NCBI RefSeq assembly: GCF_003054555.1
Contig: NZ_CP026304.1
Coordinates: 3,596,001-3,660,000, forward strand
DNA: 64,000 nt
Direction of reading: 5' to 3'
DNA from: Streptomyces lunaelactis
Lineage (GTDB): Bacteria; Actinomycetota; Actinomycetes; Streptomycetales; Streptomycetaceae
Of this stretch, positions 18,435 to 29,179 are shown piece after piece (position 1 is the first letter of the stretch; each line of letters opens with the position of its first letter). Made by a program: the position numbers and the translations under genes. The notes under the pieces were generated by a model that was not told the origin of the DNA, made no database searches, and worked only from the letters and a program-made list of their open reading frames with translations.

Positions 18435-20279
18435 TCAGTCGGCCGTGCTGAAGGCGACAGCCAGGTACTTCTTCCCGAACGACGAAGAGGACGACGAGGG
18501 CTTGCTCATCAGGGTCGCCCCGATGTACAGCCGGCCGTTCGCGTAGCGGTACTCGGCGTAGTCAGAGGAGAAGCTGGTCTCCGCCTCGTGCACCGGCTTG
18601 TCGGCCGGGCTCGCCATCAGCACCGTCTGCTTCAAGGTGCTGCCGTCGATGCTGACGACCTGGCTGCCCTTGTCGTAGGGGGGCCACTTGTAGGCGATGA
18701 CATTGCCGCCGTCCATGCGCAGCGGGAACATCGTGTACCGGTCGCCCGCGTCGGCCCGGCCGCTGGCCGGCTTTCCGGTGGCGAGGTCGAAGGAGACGAT
18801 CTCATTGGTGTCGCCGTAGTCGCCGCCGCCCTCGTGGTCCGCGGTCGGCAGGTAGATCCGGCCGTTGCCGACGACGACCTTCTGGCACGTCTCGACCTCG
18901 GTGGAGCCGCAGCGGGCCTGGAACTTGTCGCCGGCTGCCGGGATCTTGGCCTTCAGCGTGCCCTTCTCGTCGAGCGAGAAGAAGTCCGAGATACCGCGCG
19001 AGCCCGTGTCGCCGACATCGGCGGCGACGACCAGCGGCTTGGTGGAGACGATGGCCGCGTACTCGACACCGGCCGGCATCTTGTACGAGAACGCCGGGGC
19101 ACCGTTGGCCGGGTTCAAGCCCTGGATGATGACCTGTGGGTTGTCGTACGAACCGCACTTGCGGACCGCGACCAGCGCCGGGCCGCCGCCGTACCCCATG
19201 TCGTAGCAGCGCTCGGCGTTGACGGTGGGCTTCCAGCGGACGGCGCCGCTGGTGAGGTCGAACGCCGCGCCGCCGTCGGTGCCGCCCGCGGCCACCGTGG
19301 TGCCGCTCTGGGTGACCTCGGTGAACCTGATCTTTTCGTCGCCCCCGGTCGTGCCCTTGACCGACTTGCTCCAGAGCAGCTTGCCGGTGCTCAGGTCGAC
19401 GACGCCGACCTCGGTGCACGGCTGGTAGTACTTCGGCGCGACCCGCTTGGTGGCCTCGAAGACGATCGCGGCCTTGTTGTCCTCGGAGACATGGCGCGAG
19501 GACGCGCAGATCTGGCCCGGCAGCGGGAGGGTCCACAGCGGCGTGCCCTTGGCCGCGTCGTATCCGACGAGCGAGTTGATGCCGGGCTTGACGTACGCCT
19601 TGTCGGTAATCCAGGAGCCCTTGACGCTGGTGATGTCGGCGCGCGCGGGCTCCGGCAGCTGGAAGGCCACCTTGGAGTTGATGTTCGCGGGCGCCTTCTC
19701 CTTGCCCGGGCCGTCGGCAGCCGTGCCCCCGGTGGCACCGCCCGTGGAGCCCCCGGAGGTGCCGGCCGAGCTGTTCTTGCTCTCGTCCTTCTTGCCGCCG
19801 CCGTCGTCCTTGGAGGCGAACCAGATGCCGCCGCCCACGATCAGCACGACGGCGAGCGACGCCGCGATGATGATCTGCATCTGCGTGCTCAGCTTCTTGC
19901 CACCGCCACCACCGCCGCCACCGGGCTGGGGCGGCATGTACTGCCCCTGCGGGTACTGACCCTGCGGGTACTGGCCCGGCACGGGCTGGCCCGGATAGCC
20001 GTAGCCCGGCTGGGCAGGCGGCTGTCCCGGCGGAGGGGTCTGCGGGTAGCCGTAGGCGGGCTGCTGGCCCGGGGCCTGCGGATAGCCGTAGGTGGGCTGC
20101 TGGCCCGGGGCCTGTGGCGGCTGCGCCTGCGGGTGTGTCTGCGGGTAGCCGTACGAGGGATCCTGCGCGGGCGGGGCGGCGTCGGGCTCCAGCCGCCGGG
20201 CGGGGATCCTGGGAGCGCCGAACCCGCCCTGCGGGGGCTGGTTCGGGGGCTGGTTCGGCGGCTGGGGTGGTTGCGTCAT
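18435..20279 (-). CDS. Membrane-anchored PQQ-like beta-propeller protein (paralogue 1)
   Basis: The 614-residue protein has a Pro/Gln/Tyr/Gly-rich N-terminus (1-128, repeated YGYPQ and YPQGQ units), one membrane helix (about 135-154), a Ser/Gly/Lys linker and a C-terminal domain of about 420 residues. That domain has repeated WT/WS-strand and DLSTGKLLW or DLATGKP motifs typical of PQQ/WD40-like beta-propellers (outward QVVSIDG, FDLTSGAVRWK). The positive-inside rule puts the propeller outside. The function is not known to me; such domains act in assembly or sensing at the wall. It is the last of three tandem paralogues. AGAGGT lies about 9 nt before the ATG. It differs most from the other two. 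Confidence 0.85.
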   Translation of the reverse strand: MTQPPQPPNQPPNQPPQGGFGAPRIPARRLEPDAAPPAQDPSYGYPQTHPQAQPPQAPGQQPTYGYPQAPGQQPAYGYPQTPPPGQPPAQPGYGYPGQPVPGQYPQGQYPQGQYMPPQPGGGGGGGGKKLSTQMQIIIAASLAVVLIVGGGIWFASKDDGGGKKDESKNSSAGTSGGSTGGATGGTAADGPGKEKAPANINSKVAFQLPEPARADITSVKGSWITDKAYVKPGINSLVGYDAAKGTPLWTLPLPGQICASSRHVSEDNKAAIVFEATKRVAPKYYQPCTEVGVVDLSTGKLLWSKSVKGTTGGDEKIRFTEVTQSGTTVAAGGTDGGAAFDLTSGAVRWKPTVNAERCYDMGYGGGPALVAVRKCGSYDNPQVIIQGLNPANGAPAFSYKMPAGVEYAAIVSTKPLVVAADVGDTGSRGISDFFSLDEKGTLKAKIPAAGDKFQARCGSTEVETCQKVVVGNGRIYLPTADHEGGGDYGDTNEIVSFDLATGKPASGRADAGDRYTMFPLRMDGGNVIAYKWPPYDKGSQVVSIDGSTLKQTVLMASPADKPVHEAETSFSSDYAEYRYANGRLYIGATLMSKPSSSSSSFGKKYLAVAFSTAD

Positions 20280-20337
20280 GGCGTACTTACCTCTGGAGAA
20301 GGAGAAACGGAGTGTGGTCTGAGGGGCTCAGGACGCG

Positions 20338-22140
20338 TCACTTGCCGAAGGCCATCATGGTCTTCGTCTCCTTCTCCTCCGCGTCGTTGCTGGCGCTGAC
20401 CCGGCTGCTGGCGATGAAGAACCGCCCGTCCGCGTACACCGTCTTCGACGAGTAGAAGGAGCTCTCGATCTGCGCCGTCGAGGCCGGGTGCTGCAGCAGC
20501 ACCTTGGGCGCGCCACCCGTCGGCGCGATGGTGCCGAGCGAACCGCCCTTGTCGTACGACGCCTCCGTGTAGACGAGGACCTTCCCGCCCTCCATGCGCA
20601 GCGGCGTCATCTGACCCTTGCCGCCGGCCTTGGAACGCCACCTCGCCTTGCCGGTGTCGAGGCTGAACGCGATGACCTCGTTCGGCGTTCCGTACGCCGT
20701 CTCGGTCGACATGTAGAAGTTGCTCGCGTCGGCGGCGACGCCGGTGCAGCCCTCGAGGTTCTGGCCGAAGACGACGAACTTGCCGCCGCAGCGCGGCTGG
20801 AACTTGTCCTTGCCGCCGTCGATCTGCGCGCGCGGCGTGCCGTTGTCCTTCAGCGCGACGATCGACCGCTTCTTCGGCTCACGCTGCGTCAGCGAGATGA
20901 CCAGCGGGCTGGCCGAGTAGACCTTGTCGATCTCCCAGCCGACCGGAGCGTTGTACGTCCACTTGGCCTTGCCGGTGGTCGGGTCGACCTCCGACAGCTG
21001 CTGCTTGGGCTTGTTGTAGTCGGACGTGGGGCAGCTCGCGGCGGCGAGCAGCTTGGGGCCGCCCGCGAAGGCGAACGGCTTGCAGCCCTCGGTGGGGCCC
21101 TTGAAGAGCTGTCGGCCGTCGGCCATCGAGAAGCCGTAGGAGTTGCCGGAACCACCCGCGGCGAGAGTGCTGCCGCTGATCGACAGGGTGAAGTCGGAGA
21201 GCGAGCCGAAGGCGCCGGTGGCCTTCGGAATCGGCTTCTTCCAGCCCGCCTTGCCGGTCTTGAGGTCGATCATCTGCAGATCGGTGCAGTCGGCCTTCTC
21301 GGTGAGGCCGTCCTTGACCCCCACGACGATCTTGCCGTCGGTGGAGGTCTGCGCGGGAGCCGAGCAGATCTCGGTGCCGAGCGGCAGGCTCCACTTCTTC
21401 TTGCCGTCGGTCACCGAGTAGCCGACGACCTCCTTGTACATGCCCTTGACGACGGTGTCGCCGACGACCCACGGGCCGAACACCTCGGCGCCGTTGCGCG
21501 GCAGGTCGACGTCGTTCTTCGCCAGGAACAGGACCTTCGCCTCGCCGGACTGTCGTCCGGCGTTGAGGTCGTCGTTGGCCTCGCGGCCGTCGCCGCTGCC
21601 GTCGCCCTGGTCGACGGACTCCGAGCCGGACGGCTTGGGGTCGTCACTGCTCTTGCTGACGTTCTTCTTGTCCTTCGTGTCGTCGCCACCGCTGACGGCG
21701 AGATAGGTTCCGCCGCCGATCACCAGCAGTCCGGCCACGGCCGCGCCGATGATGACGCCGGGCTTGCCCTTGAAGAAGCTGCCGCCGCCGCTGCCGGGCG
21801 GGATGGGTGCGCCGGGGTACTGCGGCTGAGTCGGGTAGCCGCCGTAGGGACCTGGCTGCTGGCTGTACGGGCCGGGCTGCTGGCTGTACGGACCCGGCTG
21901 GCCCGGAGCCTGCTGCGGGTAGCCGTAGCCGGGCTGGGCGGGCTGCTGCTGCTGCTGCGGGTAGCCGTAGCCGGGTGCGCCGGGGGGAGCCGCGGGCGGC
22001 GGCCCCTGCGGGGCGGGCGGCATCTGCGGCGGCTGCGCGGGCGGTTGAGGGGCTCCGTACTGCGGGTCCTGCGGAGCTCCGAAGCCTCCCTGCGGGGGCT
22101 GGTTCGGGGGCTGGGGCGGCTGGTTCGGCGGCTGTGTCAT
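20338..22140 (-). CDS. Membrane-anchored PQQ-like beta-propeller protein (paralogue 2)
   Basis: The 600-residue protein has a disordered Pro/Gln-rich N-terminus (1-125, with GPYSQQP repeats), one membrane helix (about 129-149, in IIGAAVAGLLVIGGGTYLAV), an acidic/Ser linker and a beta-propeller. Propeller signatures include DLKTGKAGWKKP, VDPTTGKAKWTY and FSLDTGKARWR, one per blade. It shares its membrane helix nearly exactly with paralogue 3. Both upstream and downstream neighbours are 58-78 bp away on the same strand, so the three are probably one operon. The C-terminus ends MMAFGK, also shared with paralogue 3. Confidence 0.85.
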   Translation of the reverse strand: MTQPPNQPPQPPNQPPQGGFGAPQDPQYGAPQPPAQPPQMPPAPQGPPPAAPPGAPGYGYPQQQQQPAQPGYGYPQQAPGQPGPYSQQPGPYSQQPGPYGGYPTQPQYPGAPIPPGSGGGSFFKGKPGVIIGAAVAGLLVIGGGTYLAVSGGDDTKDKKNVSKSSDDPKPSGSESVDQGDGSGDGREANDDLNAGRQSGEAKVLFLAKNDVDLPRNGAEVFGPWVVGDTVVKGMYKEVVGYSVTDGKKKWSLPLGTEICSAPAQTSTDGKIVVGVKDGLTEKADCTDLQMIDLKTGKAGWKKPIPKATGAFGSLSDFTLSISGSTLAAGGSGNSYGFSMADGRQLFKGPTEGCKPFAFAGGPKLLAAASCPTSDYNKPKQQLSEVDPTTGKAKWTYNAPVGWEIDKVYSASPLVISLTQREPKKRSIVALKDNGTPRAQIDGGKDKFQPRCGGKFVVFGQNLEGCTGVAADASNFYMSTETAYGTPNEVIAFSLDTGKARWRSKAGGKGQMTPLRMEGGKVLVYTEASYDKGGSLGTIAPTGGAPKVLLQHPASTAQIESSFYSSKTVYADGRFFIASSRVSASNDAEEKETKTMMAFGK

Positions 22141-22218
22141 GGGGTGTTTACCTCTGGAAGTGGAGAGATGGGAGAAGGAGTTGGGATGTCCGAATGACTC
22201 GGATGACTCAGAGCGCGG

Positions 22219-23928
22219 TCACTTGCCAAAGGCCATCATCGTTTTCGTCTCCCTCTCTTCCGCGTCGTTGAGGCCGTTGATACGGGTGGCGGTGAGGAAG
22301 AACCGGCCGTCCGCGTATACCGTCCGCGACTCCATGAAGCCGGACTCAGCCTCGACGGCCGCCAGTTGGTGTTTCAGCACGACCTTCGGCGCACCGCCCG
22401 CCGGCGCGATGGTCGCGACCGCGCCGGCCACGCTGTACGTCGGGGCGATGTAGACCACGACGCTGCCGTCCTGAACGGTCAGCGGCGTCATCGTGCGGTC
22501 CCCTCCCGCCGGTGAGCGCCACTTGGGTTTGCCGGTGTCCAGGCTGAACGCCACGACGTCGTTGGTGCCGGTCGGCTCCGTGGACAGGTAGAGCGTGGAC
22601 GCGTCGGCGGCGACACCGGTGCACCACCCCTGGATGTCCCCGCGGAAGGCGAGGAGTGAACTGGAGCAGCGCGGCTTGAACTTGTCCTTGCCGAGCTGGA
22701 GCTGCGAGCGCAGCTTTCCGCTGTCCGTAAGGGCGATGACGCGCCGTTGGGTGTTCTCGTCGGAGTCGTCGGCCTGCAGCTTGATGGAGACGACGGGCGG
22801 GCTGACCGAGTAGACCTTGTCGACTTCCCAGTCGGCGGGGAGCGCGTACGTCCAGGTGGCCCTGCCGGTGGCCGGGTCGACGTTCTGGATCTCCTGCTTG
22901 ACGTTCTCGGCGGCGCTGGTGGGGCAGTTCGCGGCGGCGATCAGTCGGGTACCGCCGGCGAAGCCGTAGGGCAGGCAGCCGGACGACGGCTTGCCGAAGA
23001 GCTGCTTGCCGTCGTTCAGGCTGAAGCCGTAGGAGGTGTCCAGGCCTGCCGCGGTGACCGTGTTCCCGCCGATGGCGAGGATGAAGTCGGAGAAACCGGT
23101 CAGGTCCTTCGGCTTGGGTATGGACGTCTTCCAGCCCGCCTTGCCGGTCTTCGCATCGATCATCTGGAGTTCGCTGCAGTCGGCCTTCGCCGTGAGGCCG
23201 CTCTTGACCCCGATGACGATCTTTCCCTCGGCGGAAACCTGAGGAGCGGCCAGGCACGCATCGGCGCCGAGCTTCACGCTCCACTTCTTCCTGCCGTCGG
23301 TCACCGAGAAGCCGGCGACCTCCCGGGACATGGCCTTGACGATCGTGTCGCCCTCGACCCAGGGACCGAAGATCTCGGCGCCGTTGCCCGGTACGTCGAT
23401 GTCGTTCTGCTTCAGGAAAAGGATGTTCGCCTCGCCCGGCCTGCGCCCGGCGTTGAGGTCGCCCTCGCCGCCGGCGGTGCCGCTGCCCTCGTCCGCGGAA
23501 GCCGGGCCGGAGGGCTTGGGGCTGTCACTGCTCCTGCTGACGCCGGCCTTGTCGTCCTTGCCGTCACCGCTGAGCACGAACCAGGTACCGCCGCCGATCA
23601 CCAACAGGCCTGCGACCGCCGCGCCGATGACGACGCCCGGCTTGCCTTTGAAGAGGCCGCCACCGCCGCCGGGCGGGGTGGGCACGCCGGTGTACTGCGT
23701 CGGGGGCTGGGGCTGGTAGCCGCCGTACGGTCCGGACTGCTGCCCGTAGGGGCCCGGCTGTTGACCGTAGGGCCCCGGCTGCTGACCGTACGGTCCGGGC
23801 CGGGAGTACGGCGGCTGCGTGGGCGGTATCTGCGGCGGCTGGGCCGGTGGCTGCGGAATCCCCTGCCGCGTGCCCGGAGAAACGCCGAAGCCCCCCTGCG
23901 GCTGTTGCTGGCCGGGCGGCTGAGTCAT
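22219..23928 (-). CDS. Membrane-anchored PQQ-like beta-propeller protein (paralogue 3)
   Basis: The 569-residue protein has an N-terminus with four GPYGQQ-type repeats (about 45-69), a membrane helix (about 99-119) and an extracellular beta-propeller. Blade motifs include IDAKTGKAGWKTS, VDPATGRATWTY and FSLDTGKPKWR. ATG at 23928 is chosen because GGGGGAAG lies upstream and the protein then begins MTQPPG like its paralogues; an in-frame ATG at 24021 would add 31 charged residues. It is the first gene of the tandem set. Codon use is ordinary, so these look resident rather than recently acquired. Confidence 0.85.
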   Translation of the reverse strand: MTQPPGQQQPQGGFGVSPGTRQGIPQPPAQPPQIPPTQPPYSRPGPYGQQPGPYGQQPGPYGQQSGPYGGYQPQPPTQYTGVPTPPGGGGGLFKGKPGVVIGAAVAGLLVIGGGTWFVLSGDGKDDKAGVSRSSDSPKPSGPASADEGSGTAGGEGDLNAGRRPGEANILFLKQNDIDVPGNGAEIFGPWVEGDTIVKAMSREVAGFSVTDGRKKWSVKLGADACLAAPQVSAEGKIVIGVKSGLTAKADCSELQMIDAKTGKAGWKTSIPKPKDLTGFSDFILAIGGNTVTAAGLDTSYGFSLNDGKQLFGKPSSGCLPYGFAGGTRLIAAANCPTSAAENVKQEIQNVDPATGRATWTYALPADWEVDKVYSVSPPVVSIKLQADDSDENTQRRVIALTDSGKLRSQLQLGKDKFKPRCSSSLLAFRGDIQGWCTGVAADASTLYLSTEPTGTNDVVAFSLDTGKPKWRSPAGGDRTMTPLTVQDGSVVVYIAPTYSVAGAVATIAPAGGAPKVVLKHQLAAVEAESGFMESRTVYADGRFFLTATRINGLNDAEERETKTMMAFGK

Positions 23929-24086
23929 CTGGTGCTTCCCCCTTGTGCGGTCCCGCTGCCCGAGCCGGTCTCCCTCGCGGCTGCGGCGGGCGTCTGCTCC
24001 GTAAGGGAGCTTTTCGGACACGGGTTCCGCTGTCTCACATTGGTCGAGCGGAGCTTCTTTCTATCACTCGGGATGTGTCGAACAAG

Positions 24087-24124
24087 GGGCCGGTCCGCCC
24101 CTGTTCCCAAGGGAGGACCGGCCC
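24087..24124 (-). terminator. Hairpin terminator after the ABC-F gene
   Basis: GGGCCGGTCC (24087-24096) pairs perfectly with GGACCGGCCC (24115-24124). It is 34 bp beyond the ABC-F stop and upstream of the propeller operon, whose promoter probably lies in the AT-richer stretch 24035-24075. Confidence 0.8.
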
Positions 24125-24158
24125 GTGATGCCGTTGTTACGAGACCTGCACGCCGCCT

Positions 24159-25958
<1,800 letters not shown>

Positions 25959-26001
25959 TACTCTCCTGACAGGGGGAACGATCGACCCCCCAGCCTACTT
26001 G

Positions 26002-27306
26002 TCAGGAGCGCCGGCCCCTGCCCGCGGTCTCGACGAGCAGCCAGCCGGCCAGAGCCATGGTGACGGCGGCGGGCGCGGTGACGCGTACCGCGACCAGCAT
26101 CGCGGACCTGCCCTCCAGCATTCCGCCGAAGCCGACCATGGACAGGCCGAGCACGCCGAAGAGGCAGAGCGTGATCCCGAGGGCGGCGGCGGGCCCGGAG
26201 CCGGTGGCCGGGGCCGCCCGGACCGGCCGCTCGAACGTACGGAAGGCGGCGACGAGCAGCGCGGTCAGCGCGGCGGCGACCGCGATACGGACCGGGACCT
26301 GCGCCCACCAGGCGGCGGAGGCGGGGGCGGGCAGCGGTACGCCGAGCGCGAGCATCGCTCCGTACACGCCGAGCATCGCGGTCAGATGCCACAGGAACGC
26401 GGTCATCGCGATGCCGTTGGCGGCGACGACGGCCCGCCAGACCGCGGCCCGCTGCACGAAGCGCGTACCGGGCGCACGGAGCAGCTCCACCGCGCCGACC
26501 AGCCACAGGCCGTGGAAGAGGAGCGCGAGAGTGGGCGGGGCCATGTTGGAGACCTTCTCGCCCGGCATCCCGACCATGCTCAGGGGGTACGGGCCGAGGG
26601 CGACCAGCCCGGCGGCGCCGACGAGTCCGGCCGCGGCGAGCGCCGAGGGCATCTTGATCATGCCGTCGGCGCGGAGGAAGCCGAGCTGGTGGACGGCGAG
26701 CCAGACGAAGGCGAAGTTGAGGAACTCGACGAACGGCACGCCGCCGATGAAGCGGAGCCCGTCGACTGCGGCGGCGCCGGCGAGGAGCGCACCGAAGGCG
26801 CCCCAGCCGTAGCGCTCATGCAGCTTCAGCAGCGACGGGGTGAAGGCGACCATCGCCAGGTATATCCCGATGAACCAGAGCGGCTGGGCGACGAGCCGCA
26901 GAGCGACACCGGTCAGCCCGCCATCGCCACCCATGAGCTGAACGATCAGCGCGCCGGTGCCCCACACCAGGATGAAGACCATGGTGGGCCGGAGCAGCCG
27001 CTGCAGCCGGGCCCGCAGGAAGGCGGCGTAGACGGAGCCGTCGGTCCTGCGGGAGAGGGAGCGGTAGGAGAGGGCGTGCGAGAAGCCGCCGACGAAGAAG
27101 AAGACCGGCATGATCTGCAGCGCCCAGGTGAGGAGCTGCAGTTCCGGCACGACGGCGAGGAGATTCCCCACCCCGTCGCCGGTGACGACGGCCATCAGCC
27201 AGTGCCCGCCCACGACGGTCCCGAGCGAGGCGACCCGCAACAGGTCGATGTACCGGTCCCGCGTCCCCGGGGTGGCGGCGGCGAGCTCACGAACACTTGA
27301 TCCCAT
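26002..27306 (-). CDS. Membrane acyltransferase, family 3 (OafA/YrhL-like)
   Basis: The 434-residue protein has about ten hydrophobic segments. It opens with RDRYIDLLRVASLGTVVGGHWLMA, the R-x10-H catalytic arrangement of acyltransferase family 3 enzymes, which acylate exported sugars, lipids or peptides at the membrane. The substrate cannot be deduced. The start ATG at 27306 is the first in frame. It is 43 bp upstream of the ABC-F gene on the same strand and may share a transcript with it. Confidence 0.82.
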   Translation of the reverse strand: MGSSVRELAAATPGTRDRYIDLLRVASLGTVVGGHWLMAVVTGDGVGNLLAVVPELQLLTWALQIMPVFFFVGGFSHALSYRSLSRRTDGSVYAAFLRARLQRLLRPTMVFILVWGTGALIVQLMGGDGGLTGVALRLVAQPLWFIGIYLAMVAFTPSLLKLHERYGWGAFGALLAGAAAVDGLRFIGGVPFVEFLNFAFVWLAVHQLGFLRADGMIKMPSALAAAGLVGAAGLVALGPYPLSMVGMPGEKVSNMAPPTLALLFHGLWLVGAVELLRAPGTRFVQRAAVWRAVVAANGIAMTAFLWHLTAMLGVYGAMLALGVPLPAPASAAWWAQVPVRIAVAAALTALLVAAFRTFERPVRAAPATGSGPAAALGITLCLFGVLGLSMVGFGGMLEGRSAMLVAVRVTAPAAVTMALAGWLLVETAGRGRRS

Positions 27307-27380
27307 GCGGGTACGGTGCCGCAGGTGTGTGGGGGCGGGTGAGGGGGTTCGTACTCAACTTGGGCGTGAGTACGAAACTC

Positions 27381-27403
27381 GAGCCCGTCCGGCGATTGAG
27401 GAC
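27381..27403 (+). repeat. Dispersed 3'-flanking element, copy 1
   Basis: GCCCGTCCGGCGATTGAGGA at 27383-27402 recurs exactly at 49720-49739. I know this string as a frequent intergenic sequence in Streptomyces genomes, usually just after a gene; its role is undescribed to me. Here it lies 26 bp beyond the ispE stop codon, in the opposite orientation. Confidence 0.7.
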
Positions 27404-27428
27404 ACGGCCGAAGGCCGTACGGGTCCGG

Positions 27429-28322
27429 CTACACGCGCACCGCACCCCGCGCCGGCGACGCCGCCACCCTCGCCGCCCGGCACGTCCCGGAGCGGAGCAA
27501 CGCGTCGGCCACCTGCCGCGCCCCCTCCGGGGACTTCGTCAGGAACGCCGTCGTCGGTCCCGAGCCCGACACCAGCGACGCCAGTGCCCCCGCCGCCATC
27601 CCCGACTCGAGCGTCGCCGACAGCACGGGGCGCAACGAGAGCGCCGCGGGCTGGAGGTCGTTCGTGAGCGCGCCCGCGAGCGCCGTCGCGTCGCCGGTGC
27701 GCAGGGCCGCGAGCAGCGCGGGCGAGGCGACCGGCGCCGGGACCGCCGCGCCCGCGTGCAGGCGGTCGAACTCCGCGTACACCGCCGGCGTCGACAGACC
27801 GCCGTCCGCCACCGCGAACACCCAGTGGAACTCCCCGCCGGCCTCCAGCTCCGTCAGCCGCTCGCCCCGGCCCGTGCCCAGCGCCGCCCCGCCCACCAGG
27901 CTGAACGGCACATCGCTGCCCAACTCCGCGCAGATGTCGAGGAGTTCGGAGCGCGATGAGCCAAGGCCCCACAGCGCGTCGCACGCCAGCAGCGCCCCCG
28001 CGCCGTCCGCGCTGCCGCCCGCCATGCCGCCCGCGACCGGGATGTCCTTGGCGATGTGGATGTGGACGTCCGGGGAGAGGCCGTGGCGCGCGGCCAGGGC
28101 CTCGGCCGCGCGGGCCGCCAGGTTCGTACGGTCCAGCGGGACCTGGTCCGCGTCCGGACCCGAGCAGGTGATCGTCAGCGCCTGAGCCGCCGTCACGGTG
28201 ACCTCGTCGTACAGGCCGACCGCCAGAAACACATTCGCGAGGTCGTGGAAGCCGTCGGGGCGCGCACCGCCCACCGCCAACTGAACGTTGACCTTCGCCG
28301 GGACCCGTACCGTCACGCTCAC
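27429..28322 (-). CDS. ispE: 4-diphosphocytidyl-2-C-methyl-D-erythritol kinase
   Basis: IspE phosphorylates CDP-methylerythritol in the non-mevalonate isoprenoid pathway. The 297-residue protein has the N-terminal [21 protein letters not shown] signature and the GHMP-kinase loop [18 protein letters not shown]. The GTG at 28322 overlaps the ksgA stop by 4 nt (GTGA). Order rpf-ksgA-ispE is conserved in actinobacteria. Length and motifs are normal. Confidence 0.96.
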   Translation of the reverse strand: MSVTVRVPAKVNVQLAVGGARPDGFHDLANVFLAVGLYDEVTVTAAQALTITCSGPDADQVPLDRTNLAARAAEALAARHGLSPDVHIHIAKDIPVAGGMAGGSADGAGALLACDALWGLGSSRSELLDICAELGSDVPFSLVGGAALGTGRGERLTELEAGGEFHWVFAVADGGLSTPAVYAEFDRLHAGAAVPAPVASPALLAALRTGDATALAGALTNDLQPAALSLRPVLSATLESGMAAGALASLVSGSGPTTAFLTKSPEGARQVADALLRSGTCRAARVAASPARGAVRV

Positions 28323-29179
28323 GCCTTGGCCTCCGCGATCCGCGCGAACTCCTCGACCGTCAGCGCTTCCCCGCGCGCCTGCGGCGAGATCCCGGCCTCG
28401 ACCAGCGCCGCCTCCGCCGCGGCCGGCGATCCGGCCCAGCCCGCGAGCGCCGCCCGGAGCGTCTTGCGGCGCTGCGCGAACGCCGCGTCCACCACCCTGA
28501 AGACCTCCGCCTTCGATGCCGTGGTCTTCACCGGCTCGGTGCGGCGGACCAGGGACACCAGACCGGAGTCGACGTTCGGTGCCGGCCAGAAGACGTTCCG
28601 GCCGATCGAGCCCGCCCGCTTCACGTCCGCGTACCAGTTCGCCTTCACCGAAGGCACTCCGTACACCTTGTTGCCCGGCTTGGCAGCGAGCCGGTCCGCG
28701 ACCTCTGCCTGGACCATGACCAGCGTCCGCTCGATCGTCGGGAAGCGGTCCAGCATGGTGAGGAGGACCGGCACGGCGACGTTGTACGGGAGGTTGGCGA
28801 CCAGCGCGGTCGGCGGCGGTCCCGGCAGCTCCTCGACGAGCATCGCGTCGGAGTGGACCAGCGAGAAGCGGTCGGCACGCCCCGGCATCCGGGCCGCGAT
28901 CGTCGACGGCAGCGCACCCGCGAGCACATCGTCGATCTCGACGGCGACGACCCGGTCGGCGGCTTCGAGCAGCGCCAGGGTCAGCGACCCGAGCCCGGGG
29001 CCGACCTCGACGACGACGTCGTCCTCCCGCACCTCGGCCGTCCGTACGATCCGGCGGACCGTATTGGCGTCGATGACGAAGTTCTGGCCGCGCTGCTTGG
29101 TGGGGCGTACGCCCAGCGCTGCGGCCAGTTCACGGATGTCGGCGGGGCCGAGGAGTGCGTCGGGCTCAGTGGTGCTCAC
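28319..29179 (-). CDS. rsmA: 16S rRNA dimethyladenosine transferase KsgA/RsmA
   Basis: The enzyme dimethylates two adjacent adenines in helix 45 of 16S rRNA late in small-subunit assembly. The 286-residue protein has [15 protein letters not shown], the SAM motif [16 protein letters not shown], and the [12 protein letters not shown] catalytic motif. The GTG start overlaps the stop of the upstream rpf-like gene as GTGA, and its own stop overlaps ispE in the same way. The older gene name is ksgA. Confidence 0.97.
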   Translation of the reverse strand: MSTTEPDALLGPADIRELAAALGVRPTKQRGQNFVIDANTVRRIVRTAEVREDDVVVEVGPGLGSLTLALLEAADRVVAVEIDDVLAGALPSTIAARMPGRADRFSLVHSDAMLVEELPGPPPTALVANLPYNVAVPVLLTMLDRFPTIERTLVMVQAEVADRLAAKPGNKVYGVPSVKANWYADVKRAGSIGRNVFWPAPNVDSGLVSLVRRTEPVKTTASKAEVFRVVDAAFAQRRKTLRAALAGWAGSPAAAEAALVEAGISPQARGEALTVEEFARIAEAKA

